The position numbers were made by a program, and so were the translations under genes. 6,211 bases of DNA from NCBI GenBank assembly GCA_029932495.1, contig JAOZPY010000173.1:1-6211 (forward strand). The letters run 5' to 3'. Source of the DNA: Desulfobacterales bacterium. Lineage in GTDB: Bacteria; Desulfobacterota; Desulfobacteria; Desulfobacterales; JAFDCJ01. Of this stretch, positions 6,175 through 6,211 are shown one piece after another. A model generated the notes under the pieces. The model searched no databases. It was not told the DNA's origin and saw nothing but the letters and a program-made list of their open reading frames with translations. Position 1 is the stretch's first letter. Every line of letters starts with the position of its first letter.

Positions 6175-6211
6175 TGGTACGCCCGGCCCGATTCGAACGG
6201 GCGACCTACGG
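6175..6211 (-). tRNA. tRNA gene, 3' part only (isotype unresolved, possibly Arg)
   Basis: The minus strand ends with an encoded CCA (6175-6177), discriminator A (6178) and the acceptor 3' strand CGGGCGT (6179-6185). Before these lies a complete T arm: GCCCG, loop TTCGAAT, CGGGC (6186-6202), with the five bases AGGTC as a short variable loop and CCGT as the end of the anticodon stem. The T arm pairs perfectly, so the gene looks intact as far as it goes. The anticodon and the 5' half lie outside the window. The GTAGGTC variable region and CGGGCGT acceptor remind me of an arginine tRNA, but this is only a guess. Confidence 0.9.

Noticed and set aside
1..6211. CRISPR array, phage genes, toxin-antitoxin or defence system
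   Set aside because: No regularly spaced direct repeats and no proteins of such families; the window is explained by a regulator, an efflux operon, repeats and a tRNA.

Overview
The window looks like chromosomal DNA of a Gram-negative bacterium. It encodes a two-component RND efflux module (inner-membrane pump plus periplasmic adaptor), which needs an outer membrane to make sense. By eye the base composition is moderate in the genes and AT-rich between them. The repeat at the left edge and the style of the pump operon remind me of sulfate-reducing Desulfobacterota (Desulfobacterales-like genomes), but that lineage call is from memory and is only an inference.

Layout. Bases 1-173 form one long imperfect palindrome with matching ends, a MITE-like or REP-like element that may continue past the left edge. 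It supplies the last third of a small minus-strand ORF (307-74), which has a perfect Shine-Dalgarno and lies 25 bp behind a TetR/AcrR-type regulator gene (923-333, minus). The 225-bp gap between the regulator and the pump genes holds a well-formed minus-strand promoter, a weaker plus-strand promoter, and an ATTGAGT-N4-ACTTAAT palindrome placed where it could repress both. Then come three plus-strand genes read as one operon: a membrane-anchored periplasmic adaptor (1149-2330), a 1035-residue RND transporter overlapping it by ATGA (2327-5434), and a 96-residue protein 4 bp downstream (5439-5729) that I recognise as the PG0541 family, small PII-like proteins found next to RND pumps. No outer-membrane channel gene is present.

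Bases 5730-6174 carry no convincing protein gene. They contain a 19-bp imperfect hairpin (5899-5950), a tRNA-like fold with a GAA loop but no T arm (about 5999-6052), and a weak hairpin just downstream of a minus-strand tRNA. The 3' part of that tRNA (6175-6211) closes the window; its anticodon is outside.

Working model: the TetR-type protein represses itself and the divergent pump operon from one shared operator. A ligand, probably a toxic hydrophobic compound exported by the pump, would release it. The adaptor and transporter would join a TolC-like channel encoded elsewhere, and the PG0541-family protein may modulate the pump. The points most worth following up are the palindromic element that has recoded a gene end, the Asp-Asn/Asn-Asn relay positions of the pump, the PII-like accessory protein, and the tRNA-like remnant.
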